Part shown: positions 53,569 to 64,000 of the stretch, piece by piece | How positions within the stretch are numbered: position 1 is the stretch's first letter | Layout of the letters: every line of letters starts with the position of its first letter | Origin: Tethya wilhelma | Lineage: Eukaryota; Porifera; Demospongiae; Tethyida; Tethyidae | Assembly (NCBI GenBank): GCA_964030475.1 | Contig: CAXIPT010000003.1 | Span: 2,815,952-2,879,951 of the forward strand | Direction of reading: 5' to 3' | DNA length: 64,000 nt | Made by a program: the position numbers and the translations under genes | Notes under the pieces: model-generated | Seen by the model: the letters and a program-made list of their open reading frames with translations, nothing else | Database searches by the model: none | Told to the model about the DNA's origin: nothing

Positions 53569-56146
53569 AGTTTTTCCGTTGTCGGAAACAAATCGTCTGG
53601 GAATCCCCCTTCTGGCAGCAAACCGTTTAAGGCATCTAAGGAACGTCTCAGTAGACTTGTCAGTCACAATGTCAAGATGAACTGCACGAGTAACACAACA
53701 AGTGAATAAACAAATCCACACTTTGCTGAAACAGAGTGACGAATATAGAGTGGGCCCGCAAAATCAACACCGGTGTAAGTGAAGGGTGGTTCTTCTCTAA
53801 CTCGGAACTCTGGCAGAGGTGGTGCTGGTGGAGCACGACATGCCGTTCCTTCAAACCTGCGATCAATACTCACTTGTGAATAATGGTTCGTACCAAGCTC
53901 CGGCCTCTCACGATCCAATACTTGGTGTGAATGTCCATCAGGGCTGTAATTCTTGAAGTCAACAATACCACCAATGGTTGCCTTTACTTCAGAGACCACA
54001 GGGAGAACTAGGGTCAGCGGATATGCCTGAAGAGTGTGTCGCAGAGATGAAAGTTAAGGATCTATCAGTTCATAACCTTGAGGCCAAAGATCAGTCTTGA
54101 TCCATCCTGGCCCATTGTACCGCAAGGAACTGACAGACAACTCGAGTAATGTCATGCCTCTTGATGGTAGGTCTGCCGGGTTGGTTTTACCTGGACAATG
54201 ACTCCAGCAGGTTGGGGGTGTCTGTTGTCTAATCTCTGCCACTCTGTTCTTGACAAAGGGCTTCCACTCCCTGTTGGTTCCACAGATCCAGAATAGTGCC
54301 ACCTTGGAGTCAGTGAAGCACCTTAGTTCCATTGTTGGAAGAGTACATCGGTGGCTGTCGACGATGGAAGTGATCAGCCTCGACAACAAAAGAGCTGACA
54401 ACAACTCAAGCCTAGGTATGGTTTGCACTTGCAACGGAGCAACTTGGGTTTTCGCCACGACAAACTGGGTGATGAGGTCTTCATGACCAGGTAGACTATG
54501 GCAGCGTATGCCTTGGTGGAAGCATCAAAGAATCCATAGAGCATATATGATGTAATATCTTCCTTCACACTGGCAGAGTAGCTCAGGGGAAGGGATATAT
54601 GCGGGCTTCCTGGAGATCACCAATCTGGATCTTCCATTCTCGTTCCAAGTCGCCATCAAGAGCTTGGTCCCTATCAATCTTGTTCTCACACAGTTTCTGG
54701 AATAAAACCTTAAAGTTGATGATGATTAGTGCTAGAAATCCGAAAGGGTCATAGAACCTTCCAATTGTACTCACAACATTTCGCTTCGTAGGTTCCAGGG
54801 TACCAACAAAAGTCAGTCACTGGTAGGGTCCCACCGAACTCCAAGGATCTTGTGCTCTCCCAGCGGAGCAATGCCCAAAGTGGCCTCGGCAAATGTTTCC
54901 CCACAGCTGCTTTATTGAGTCTCTACCATTGGATTCTGTTGCGTCTCCATTTGATCAATCTTCGACTGGAGCTGTCGTGAGTTGGTTAAAAACTTCCTGA
55001 GATTGAATCCCCTACGACGTAGTATCTCCTTTGCCTGCACATGAAGCTCTTCTTTAGAGCTGGCCCCAGTGATTATGTCATCAACTTAAGTAGAGTGGAG
55101 CAGACGATGAACGAGACTAGGCTGAGACTCCAGGAACTGTTTGATGGGATATCGAATGAGTAGAAACGGGCTCGACGAGACACCAAATACAACTCTAGCG
55201 AATCTGAATTCTTGAATGTTAGGTGGCTGATTCTTGGGGTCCTCCACCCAGAGAAACCGAAGTACTCCTCAGCCATAGAGATCATAAGGAAAGCCTTCTC
55301 AATGTCTGCTGTCAAGGCAATTGAGTAGGCTCGAAACTGAATCAAAAGCTCCAAGATCTTCTGATTGAAGTTTGTTCCAACATTCAAACAATCGTTAAGG
55401 GACAGACCATCTGTTTTTGCGGAAGCATTATATACAATACGAAGTTTTGTAATTGCCTTGTCAGTGTGAACCACGGCATGATGTGGCAAGTAGTCACACA
55501 CTCTAGAGTCTTCTCACCTGGGGTTGTGACAGGTTCAACGATACCCCTCTTCACTTGATCACAAATGACATCATCATACTGTTACAATACTGGTGGGTTC
55601 TGTCTCAGTCGACGTAGAAGACCAAGAAGTCTGCTGCGACAAAGATGGTAATTGTCTGGGAAAGTCCTTCCATGGCAAGGACACCTTATATCTACCATCT
55701 TCAAATGTGATAGCCTGGACAAACTCATCATACATCGTTCTCTCACGTGTCAGTATGCCTAGGGACTCAAGCTCCCAAAACGATCTCAGTCTATCATTGA
55801 GAGTCCTAGCGTCATCTACTTGGATATCAATATAGAGAACGTGGGTTGTTGCTAGGTTCACTGAGTGATGAGTCAGTTCGCCACATGTGGGTCCCGATAA
55901 AACTCATCCCAACTTAGTGTGAATAGCTGTAGGCCCATCCCCACCACAACATACTCCCCCTGTAACTAAGTCCCAATAGTGGTCTGAGCCCACAAGCACA
56001 TCAATCTCTAGATTATGGTCACTGTCAGTGGGGTCGGCTAGCTCAAGGGAGTTTAGGTGCTCATATTCTCTAGCACATGATGCGATGGGTTGGTTCATTA
56101 AAGGCTTGCACACAGTCAGCACAACATCAGAGCTTATGTTAACGGT
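53569..56146 (-). pseudogene. BEL/Pao pol (protease, RT, RNase H, integrase)
   Basis: Minus-strand order: protease end DHNLEIDVLVGSDHYWDLVT (near 56010); LRSFWELESLGILTRE; RT YLPHHAVVHTDKAITKLRIV with LNDCLNVGTNF and ALTADIEKAFLMIS (55490-55270); STIGRFYDPFGFLALIIIN (54770); RNase H region LRCFTDSKVALFWICGTNRE and NPADLPSRGM (54360-54150); integrase PFTYTGVDFAGPLYI (first Asp) and RFVSDNGKT (second Asp; 53780-53572). Cut by the N at 53568, so the end is missing. Frameshifts and stops throughout. Confidence 0.85.
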
Positions 56147-56727
56147 CAGTCACCGGACAATTTCCAGTTAAAATTAGCGAACGTCCGGTCGTGTGACCAA
56201 TGGTCTTCCATTTTGTCTGCCAGATTTTTTTTGTGCCACGTCAGTAAAATTTTTATTTTGTGAGTAGCTACTAGTAGCGTGTTAGCAAGAAAGCGTGGAA
56301 ACGAGGACGCTAGTGCTTCAAGCTCAAAGCGAAGAAGTATAACTCAGTACTGTGAACAAAAGGCAGCGAGATTATGACACAAGTCTCAACACAGCTACCT
56401 GGCTGACTTACGAAACTCTGGATCGTGACCACGTGAAAACTGTTGCCTGCTCCTTGTGTAGAACATTTCAAGATCAACTAAAAGGTATGAGAAACTACAC
56501 GCCAGCATTCTAGTTTTAAGGACCATGCTTCTTCTGATATGCACAAGCGTGCCATGATGCTTCTAAAGAAGAAGCAAGGTGTTGATGTTTGTAAATATTC
56601 ACCTATCGCTAGAGCTTTGAGTACAATGGATGAGGCTACGAAAGAGAAAATGAAAAAGAAGTTTGAAATAGTCTTTGTGATGGCCAAAAACAACATATCT
56701 CTAGTAAAAATGAAGCCTATTTGTTAA
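56147..56727 (+). pseudogene. hAT-like transposase N-terminal fragment (ZNF862-like)
   Basis: WLTYETLDRDHVKTVACSLC and RTFQDQLKGMRNYTPAF (56399-56512), a BED-type zinc-finger region, shift frame to SSFKDHASSDMHKRAMMLLK and YSPIARALSTMDEATKEKMK (56515-56650). CAGTCACCGGACAATTTCC at 56147 could be the hAT terminus. The catalytic domain is missing. Confidence 0.6.
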
Positions 56728-56728
56728 T

Positions 56729-56928
56729 ATAGTAGACCTTTTGGGAAAGGGACAATGTATTATAAACCTCTCAATAATGGACAATATTCTTGGTTCAAAA
56801 AATTCCAATTCGCTATTGTAGCAATACAAACAGAACCCAAGAAGAGGACAACCTCTCTACAAAGGACAATTAAACAAGTTGAATTTATACTGTCCCCAAT
56901 GTCACCTTTGTTCTGAGGTTTCACTGTA
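56729..56928. repeat. CAGTAGAAC-type repeat, copy 2
   Basis: Shares GAAGAGGACAACCTCTCTAC and the end GAGGTTTCACTGTA with related copies at 1396-1620 and 59196-59418. Confidence 0.5.
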
Positions 56929-57474
56929 AAGGTATTCGTAATATCAAGTATGGCATGTACCTACTATAAGTCTTAAATTGTTACATTCTAATACTTACTC
57001 TAGACTCAATCCTTTTGAGTCTCTCCTCTACCTGAGGGGGAAAAAAAATGATTAATAGAGAGGTGTGAAAAATCTTAATTGATAATATTTGTAAGCAACT
57101 AACATAATTATTTAAATATTAGAATAAATTAAACTTGCACAAAGCTGAAAAAAAGTTTGAGTGGGGAAAATTCTAAAGCTCTTCAATTTTACAATGACTA
57201 TAATAATATCACACTATAAACTCACCACAACTCTGAACCAGGGAACTATAAGGTTGGGGTCAGGATCTGGATCTCCGAGGAGATCCAGAACCACCCGGTC
57301 CAGGCGGGAGGTCACTGCAGCAATCTGTATGTATTATAGAATGGGGTAAAAACATTGAGTACAAGTATAAATTATACACAATTGTACAACAATTTAAATG
57401 CAATGCAGTAATTAACTTTAAATTCAATATTCAATAAGTATATTAAATGTCAAGTTAGGCTCAGAGGTGATTGG

Positions 57475-57481
57475 TGTGTGT

Positions 57482-57544
<63 letters not shown>
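57475..57544. repeat. (TG)n microsatellite ending at N
   Basis: About 30 TG units ending at a single N (57545). Confidence 0.95.
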
Positions 57545-57962
57545 NTCCCGTTCCCGTTCCCTGCTTCCCTTGAAATCCACTTGCCCGTCTGATAGTAACA
57601 CCATAGTTTGGAGAAATTTCTATCTCTAGAGTTCTTATTATTCTCTTCATGTTGGAACAGCTCTGGCTATGCCAGGTCTCATATTGTGCTAGAAATCATA
57701 GGAATGGACAATGAGTGCATGCACAGGTGCTTCATACTCAAAAGGTGAGTGAGCCTGACATTTGTGCAGTTATACTCTCTTGTCAATCTATAAAAGCTCT
57801 GTTTGATAATAATTATAATAATACATCATGATATCTAACAAATTAGTAATTGTGCCTGTGAACAAGGCTATGATATTGCTACAGGCTACAAAGGGAGACA
57901 CTGGAGGAGGGGCCAGGGGAGAGAAGGGTGGGGTGGGGGGGGGGGGGCAAAGACAAAGGAGN

Positions 57963-58068
57963 GAAGAATTCTGCACACTTTAACCAGCCATTCCATCTTG
58001 TTTGCGTTCTTTTTACGATTTAGCCATTCCTGTGTCTCATTACATTTCCGATGTTTTTTTTACTTGTT
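57963..58068 (+). repeat. CCATTCC...TTTTTACGATTTAGCC repeat after N
   Basis: Begins right after the N at 57962 and carries AGCCATTCCATCTTGTTTGC and TTTTTACGATTTAGCCATTC. It replaces about 110 bases present in the left copy (28-140). Confidence 0.7.
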
Positions 58069-58241
58069 GTGTAGGATTGACACAGAGACAGTAAAAAACT
58101 CACTGGATACAAAGAGGATGACTCACACAACAATACTGAGAGTTCTCAGAAGCATGAAGGCCAACCCTTACACTTAGTATAGTGGCCCACCCACATATTG
58201 AATTGCACAATTTTACTACAGTTGTGGTAGAAACATAGTCT

Positions 58242-58318
58242 GGTTCCCAGGCTTTCCTTAATTTATTCATTTTGGTTGTTTTGACACAACTAAAAAAGGG
58301 AAGGCCTGGGAACAAGGC
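58242..58318. repeat. Short hairpin repeat, right copy
   Basis: Counterpart of 304-374, with a more perfect right arm (GGGAAGGCCTGGGAACAAGG). Confidence 0.65.
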
Positions 58319-58873
58319 TAGTAGAAACAAACTTTTTAGTGGAATCTCTGAGAGATATACTCTATTCAGAGATCGACTTCACAGTATTTGAAACAGAATA
58401 ATGAAATCATGTTCACTTGTGCTTGTCTCTGAGTCATGTCACTGTATACTGCACGTATCTAGGCAGCCTGTGCATGCATGACATGTTTGCATCCACCATA
58501 TGCCCCCCCCCCCTAACCAACCAACACACACACACAATGATGCATGTAGTACTATTTGCTATAGTCTTCTATTACAACTGAGAATAAGTATAACAATTTG
58601 TTATTCCCTTACATTTTCACACATCCAAGCACTATATATAAATAAGGATGTCAGTGACAAGTGAACTCTCAAAATAAAGGCAATGAAGTCACTTAAAGTG
58701 CAGCTATGTTCAAGACTTACTCTCAAGAGGGAACAGGGGACTGGGCAGGTCTCTCAGATGACCACGGTAGTGCCGCGAGGAGGACAGAGGCACTCCGTTG
58801 GGGACTGCAGATAGAAAAGATGCATGATCACACACTATGTACTTATACTGTATGTATGATTGCAATGTTACTA

Positions 58874-59026
58874 CCGTAAATCGCAAAATTTTCGTACGTT
58901 AAATTTTCATGTTGAATAATTTTCGTAGCATCGCCATGTTACGCAGCCCCACCCACTATTTTGCAATTTTTTTGTGCGTTTAATTTTCGTAGTCTGTAGC
59001 GACTATGAAATTTTCACAATTAATGG
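58874..59026. mobile_element. 153-bp MITE with TA target duplication
   Basis: Ends CCGTAAATCGCAAAATTTTC and TGAAATTTTCACAATTAATGG are imperfect inverted repeats, with TA on both sides (58872-58873 and 59027-59028). The left copy has a single TA at the empty site near 1193. Same style as the element at 749-908. Confidence 0.75.
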
Positions 59027-59195
59027 TATGCATTAGTTCATACAAAAAAATTAACACACACACACACAAAAACACAACCCTTTTGGGAACCCATGCAGTA
59101 GTAAGTTATTTTGCTTGATTTTAAGCAAAAAGGCACCATGGACCATGCACTCTGCATGGCATTGTATGCATGCATGCTTTGATGATACTTAGTGT

Positions 59196-59418
59196 AGAGT
59201 AGAACATCCGATAGTCCCTAAGTGGACCCTCCAACACTGTATTATAAGCTTCTCAACAAAGGTCATGCATGCATGTTCTTGTACCGTTCCCAAAAATTTT
59301 CGATCCACTATTGTAGAAACACAAACAGAGCCTCTTAGAAGAGGACAGCCTCTCTATACAAAGGAAAAACAAGACAAATTTATATTGTCCCCAAGGTGTC
59401 CTTTGTTCGTAGGTTTCA
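59196..59418. repeat. CAGTAGAAC-type repeat, copy 3
   Basis: Counterpart of 1396-1620 in the right duplication copy. Confidence 0.5.
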
Positions 59419-59621
59419 TGTTGTGTATGATGTAATATAATGCATTAATTTATGCAAAAAACAACAAAAAACAAACAAACAAAAAAACACAACCCTTAAG
59501 CTTTTTGGTAAAACTATAGAACCTAGTAAGTATTAATATTTTTGTGGTTTTAAGCAAAAAGGCAGAGATACACTGGCCATAGTGAGACAAGCATGGCATT
59601 GCATGATTCATGCTGTGATAA

Positions 59622-60625
59622 TTGAGGCGAGCATGAGCAAGCCCCACATAAGCGTGTCGAACGAGGGATTTGTATGTCTGTATATATATAATAGTGATGT
59701 AATCGTCCGACCGACTGCTTTCCATAAATCTGAACTATATTCTAATTGTTCCAAATTAACCGCATGCCATATGGCACGTGTCTATGAAAAATTGCAAAGC
59801 CCTGAAAATATTGTAAACACTGGCGGCAGATCGTCTGGGCACTGAGAAGTGTTTATGTACGATTGGCACAGCAAAACGCTAGAGCACGTTTTACTCCAGG
59901 TGGCAACAACCTACACGAAGGTAAGCTCATTGTATCGCTATGTTCGTCCGCTAAATTCCGAAATTTATACTTGTATATGAACGCATGCAGTCACTGAGTG
60001 AAGCTTATAAAAACTCGGCGGCAAGTTTCAGCTGAATTAACTACTGCAGTAATGTTGGTTGTATGGATGGATGCCAATACTACTGGATAATGAGAGCAGA
60101 AGCTAGAACAGCTGTGAGAGGCTCTAAACGAAAACTGAACCCTGAGCTCAAGAGTCAGAACTGCTGATAACACTGAACATGATACAACAGCTGCTATAGC
60201 TGAAAATCAATGCATGCATGGCGCTGAGACCCCTGCATGAGTAGCCATGAGAGTAACTGCTAACTGGCAAGAGAGGATATCCCTCTTGAGCAGGCATGAG
60301 AATATAACTAGACTAGCAGCCTGGGACTCAAAGAATTAACACTTTCTCAACCAATTTAGCCCAGTGTCTCTTACATGAATTGTGTATATAATTATGCCAT
60401 AGTCCTTTTCTATAATTAGTCTTTTTCTATAATTATAACACAATATGCTCTAGTCTCTTTTCCAGATAGCCTACATTTATACTAGGCTCCCCTTTGACCT
60501 TACACTCAGTGCAAAAAGAGTCAAAGGTGGAGCCTAGCTGAAATTCCTACATAGATGCAACTGAAAGATTCCATGTGCATGCGCTTTCTCGTGCTCGCCC
60601 CACTCCATGCTTGCATGCCACTAGT
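59622..60625. mobile_element. Diverged GGGGCGAGC-family element
   Basis: Starts TTGAGGCGAGCATGAGCAAG and ends GTGCTCGCCCCACTCCATGC...CTAG. It sits at the place where the left copy has the unrelated 1831-2465 element. Open frames inside are short and unrecognised. Confidence 0.6.
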
Positions 60626-60674
60626 AGTACAAGAATTCAGCATAGCACTATCTGAGGGAGGAGAGTGGGAACAA

Positions 60675-61495
60675 CTCAGGTACATTAAGGACTGGGACCA
60701 CGAATTATTGCTGAGTCAGCAAAAACGGCGCGCGCCCCGTAAGTATCTATAGTACACGCCCTTTTTTGTCATATGATCATTGCGTGACTGTTCATCTATT
60801 GACTCATTTAGAAAAGAAAGTGAGCTGCCTGTGAAAGTTTGTGAGAGGTATTTTTAGTTCTGCTGCTAATTTAGCTTTTTTTTGCTAGTTATTTCTAAGC
60901 TATCGCTCATATTGGTATGTACAGCGTTTGTAGTGATCACGTGGTCTAGAGATGACATGGCAAGTAGCCTCACTAAAGTCAAGAATCTTTGAACGGAATT
61001 CTTACGACGCTTGTGAAGGTCAGTAAATGAGGTAAGTATGATCTAAACTAGGCTGTAAACAAGAATATTTCTTTACTTTTCAGAAAATAAACATAGTTGC
61101 GCTCGTACAGCGCAAAATATGTTAATTAGCTTCATAAAAAAACAACTTTTTGTCTCATAATTGGCATTCTGTGTATTTTTAGCTAAAACGCAGTAGAGGC
61201 TATTGTCCACATTAACTGCAGAGTCTGCTGGGCACAGTGAAACCGCTCTAGCTTAGGCGCTTATATTCCGTGTTGTGTAAATTTGCCTATCGACCTCCAT
61301 CGCTTTTTAGTGCCACACCCACTCATCCTTGTGGTGGGCGTGGCTAATTAAATCAATTTTCTAATTATTAAACATTCCCATTTCATATAAGGTTTAAAAG
61401 AAGTCTAAATAATGTATATATTTTCTGGTATAGCACCATGAATAACCACCTTGATGTCAAAATTTTAGCTGGTCCCAGTCCTTAATGCACCTGAG
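60675..61495. mobile_element. 821-bp MITE with 26-bp TIRs and AA duplication
   Basis: Starts CTCAGGTACATTAAGGACTG and ends CAGTCCTTAATGCACCTGAG, inverted with one mismatch. AA is on both sides (60673-60674 and 61496-61497) and once at the empty site in the left copy (2521-2522). Interior without recognised coding sequence. Confidence 0.85.
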
Positions 61496-61590
61496 AAGGC
61501 TACCAATACACACATGTACATATGCATTAATATTAATTCTATAGCTACACTGCATGCACATACATGCATATATGTATGCAACATGGCTGT

Positions 61591-62250
61591 CAAAATAGGT
61601 GGGGTCTAGGGCTAGACTATCTCAATAATATTATATTTTTGCTGTAACTGCACTCCATTGAATAGTATCCAGCAAAAAATGGGGGTCTAGAAAACTGGTA
61701 CACATCCGGTGAAATTCTGGAATATAGCTTCGTCATCAATACATGCATGCTGTCCTCAAAAACTTATTTACTGGATGATTTTGCTGCATTTGCGCGAGTA
61801 AGTTTCAACAGTGATATTGTAGTTATTTTGTGACAATGTGTGTCCAAGCAGGATACTTTAGAGTAAACATTAAGCCTTTTGAGAAAAGAGTATAATTGGT
61901 AAATAATCTTCGGCGAACAGTCAATAGATCAAGTTCTTCAAGTCAGGATCATGCTAAACTCTACCACACGCATGCTTGTACCTTTATTACTAAATTCTCA
62001 TCTGTTCCATTTAAAGATGAAAGGGGGAGCTTCAACAATGTCAATGGTATGTTATTCGAGGTTCACCCTAGAGCCCGCCCAAACTGGTCCACTTCTGCCG
62101 TTCTCCGCACGAAATCATGCGGCTCCAATCAGATTGCTTACATGAAGTCATGTGACAATCATGTCACATGACCAAACATTGATTGTGGAAATTGCGAAAA
62201 TTTGTTATAGTATGCAAAATTTTTGCCAGTGTGTATAAGTTTTGAAACCT
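61591..62250. other. Two inverted segments relative to the left copy
   Basis: 61591-61668 is the reverse complement of 2613-2690, and 62067-62250 that of about 3091-3274. Sequence between and outside them is colinear. Confidence 0.85.
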
Positions 62251-63019
62251 GGCTAGACTATTATTGGGATATCAATGGTTCTCTTATGCAGTAACTTACA
62301 GTCTTAGACTTCATATGATGGAAGTATAACGTCCCCTCACGGCTACCCAGTCCCCTGAACTTCACCAAGTAGCGTTTCCGCTGCAGTAGGTATTATAAGA
62401 ACAGATCAATAGTGACTTATATTATCATGTATAGATGACATTGTAATATAATATAACATACATAATTATTATAGCTTTATGCTAATAGTTTCAGAGAACC
62501 CATTCGAAGTGTTCATGCATGCCTTCATTTCAAAAACAGAAGACCACATTCCATAATGTGGTACTGCATGGTTAACGCTTACATGCAGTGTGTGACTCAA
62601 AGCTTCTGACAACAAAAATATGCATGCATAGAGGTTATGATCTATGAATAAACTTACGCCAGAGATGTTCCATGCAGGGCAGAAAAATTTCTCTCCAGGA
62701 CGTCTTGCCACCAAAGTGACGATATCCTTCTTGGTAAACTGCAAGAACAAAGAAAATAGATAATCATTTTATGGCAGTTGTGTCTGTAATGCATATATAA
62801 TTATATGGTTGCTTCAGCAAGAATTAGAGCAGAAGGGCTAAATGTAGACTTATACTGTATAAGTATTACAAAATCAGTGCGATGCCATATGCTTGCATAA
62901 TAATATATCCATACTGATAACTTACAGAGCCCTGATTGGCCATGTTTCCGAGCCTCACTAAAACAGTACTCTAACAAACTGACAAACTTGGTCAAACTTA
63001 TCTACCGGTGTCCTAATCC

Positions 63020-63155
63020 TTCACGTCCCCCCCAAATTGCGTCCGGTGGGACGTCATTGAGTAACGGTTCACGTCCGGGGGGACGCATTGTTCCGTCAAA
63101 GTATGTCCCAGGGGGACGCTGTTGAATAACTATTTACGTCCTATAGTAGAGATCA
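63020..63155. repeat. GGGACG/CGTCC-rich degenerate repeat
   Basis: Words such as CACGTCC, GGGACG and ACGTCC recur at roughly 45-50 bp intervals with TTGAGTAACGGTTCACG / TTGAATAACTATTTACG in between, giving about three degenerate units. It lies where the left copy has the CRE and GC block. Confidence 0.6.
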
Positions 63156-63429
63156 ACGTCCCCCTAGCTGTATAGCTATAGCTGATGAACTATATACAGA
63201 GATTCTAACCGTACAATTACAGCTAGATATTGTAATTATACTACTTTAACAACAGCAACAAAAAACAATTACAAAAATCAATAAAAACATACATTGCAAA
63301 TCTACTTTGTTTCTTTTCAATTGATTGAGATATTGACTTTTGTCTTCAAGACTTTTCCAGATTTGTTCTTTAATTCACTTTGCCGCTTTGCCTATGATTT
63401 TAGATTAAGCTGTGTGACTGTGACAGATA

Positions 63430-63746
63430 CCAGAGAAATGGGCACGAAAGAGTTGAAGACAGCAGCCACTGTACTAAGGCCCATCAAAGTAAGTCTTGAA
63501 GTATGGTATATGATTGGAATGGACCTAATTGGACCATTCAAAGAGACCCCTGAAGGATGGCCGTATGTGCTGACAGTAACTGACTACTTCAGCAAGTATG
63601 TCGAGGCCATTCCAATTGTAAACAAGAGTGCTCCTTCAGTGGCGAAAGCAATTTACCGTGTGTACCTACGACATAGTGCTCCTGCTCACATCATATGTGA
63701 CCAAGGCCGGGAATTTGTTAACAAGGTATGTGACATTATCTTGTAG
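63430..63746 (+). pseudogene. Integrase gene, right copy, core exon
   Basis: ELKTAATVLRPIKVSLEVW, GMDLIGPFKETPEGW and CDQGREFVN correspond to the left copy, followed by the same GTATGTGAC donor. The residues around the two visible catalytic Asp are kept. The sequence before about 63420 does not match the left copy, so the upstream exon is lost or replaced. The exon after the donor is not visible because another element starts at 63776. Confidence 0.7.
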
Positions 63747-63775
63747 TAATGAATATTTATTCACCAGTCACTTAA

Positions 63776-64000
63776 TTGGGCGAGCCGGAGCAGGCCCACC
63801 CTAGTGTGTTGAACGGCAATTTGTCTGTCTGTCTGTCTGTCGGTCGTGTCGTTCGTTCTTCTAATTGTTTGCATGCCACATTACGTAGAATACAAATTTA
63901 AACTTACGGTATGTTATGAGTGCCACTACGTGTTGCAATGTGCATGCCTAAGGATTCGTTTCGAATTTCCATGAGGAGACGTCAATGTCCTTGGCTACAA
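63776..64000. mobile_element. Start of a GGGCGAGC-family element with (TGTC)n
   Basis: TTGGGCGAGCCGGAGCAGGC followed by a TGTC tetranucleotide run (63822-63842). Runs off the window. Confidence 0.55.

Larger units (their letters stand above)
56999..62943 (-). pseudogene. Unidentified multi-exon gene, right copy, probably frameshifted
   Basis: Exons: 62943-62926, 62738-62658, 62380-62300, 58804-58721, 57314-57226 and 57031-56999. The last two read TSRLDRVVLDLLGDPDPDPN with LIVPWFRVV, and VEERLKRIESR, and their phases (1 and 0) continue the frame of the left copy. In this copy exon 3 is 81 nt instead of 82: GAGCACT has become AAGACT before the donor, so exon 4 is read out of frame and hits a stop. 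It also has Trp instead of the second Cys of CPAC. It may be a decaying copy, or a haplotype or sequencing difference. Confidence 0.5.
57935..63765 (+). repeat. Right copy of the large direct duplication
   Basis: Matches 1-4880. Extra sequence here: repeat at 57963-58068, MITE 58874-59026, element about 59622-60625, MITE 60675-61495. Confidence 0.9.

Noticed and set aside
57450..57650. Possible extra exon (IIRTLEIEISPNYGVTIRRA)
   Set aside because: Between exons 4 and 5 of the right gene copy, but the phase could not be fitted and the frame ends in a microsatellite next to an N.

Overview
The window is eukaryotic: GT-AG introns, TATA-bearing LTRs, reverse-transcribing elements of five classes, several cut-and-paste transposases, and no operons or Shine-Dalgarno sites. 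The AT-rich background, the abundance of TGCATGCA-type words, the many AATTTTCG-rich miniature elements and the transposon mixture (DIRS, BEL/Pao, Ty3/Gypsy, Penelope-like, hAT, Harbinger, a KRBA2-like integrase with a Ulp1 protease) suggest an early-branching animal. My best guess is a demosponge such as Amphimedon; this is recognition, not proof.

Layout. The two ends (about 1-4880 and 57935-63765) are direct copies of one unit. Each copy holds a small multi-exon gene on the minus strand, whose exon phases fit together but whose family I do not recognise, followed by a plus-strand retroviral-type integrase gene. The copies differ by clean insertions of miniature transposons, two small inversions and a one-base deletion in one exon. 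About 53 kb of nested transposon remains lie between them.

Region by region: 4.2-6.2 kb integrase plus Ser/Pro repeat plus Ulp1 protease plus PHD-finger remains; 7.1-9.4 kb a Ty3/Gypsy pol remnant with its 3' LTR; 11.8-22.4 kb a possible large DNA transposon bounded by 25-bp inverted repeats, with AAATCT iterons at both ends, a decayed transposase gene and a Ulp1-PHD gene broken by a 964-bp foldback; 22.7-25.0 kb an LTR element lacking RT/RNase H/integrase, with a related truncated copy at 29.3-30.2 kb and a solo LTR at 52.6 kb; 25.6-28.7 kb a broken DIRS-like element; 31.6-34.0 kb minus-strand Gypsy gag/protease; 35.2-38.4 kb two LINE fragments around a hAT transposase pseudogene; 38.4-43.2 kb a nearly complete DIRS element, with partial copies at 45.0-46.2 and 48.8-50.4 kb; 43.6-44.9 kb BEL gag; 46.2-47.1 kb a 5'-truncated Penelope-like element with a hammerhead ribozyme; 47.1-48.6 kb a Harbinger pair (transposase and a convergent accessory protein); 50.5-53.6 kb a shorter copy of the 16.9-25.6 kb region; 53.6-56.1 kb BEL pol; 56.1-56.7 kb a second hAT fragment.

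Single N characters sit at joins. Two of them (18983 and 32831) separate head-to-tail copies of about 755 and 518 bp that are identical or nearly so, so part of the local duplication is probably an assembly effect. Most coding sequences are decayed. The most intact are the Harbinger transposase 3' exon, the DIRS RT/RNase H frame, the first part of BEL gag and the Penelope endonuclease. The best leads are the 11.8-22.4 kb element, the integrase/Ulp1/PHD combination, the hammerhead, and the paired loci that record individual insertions.
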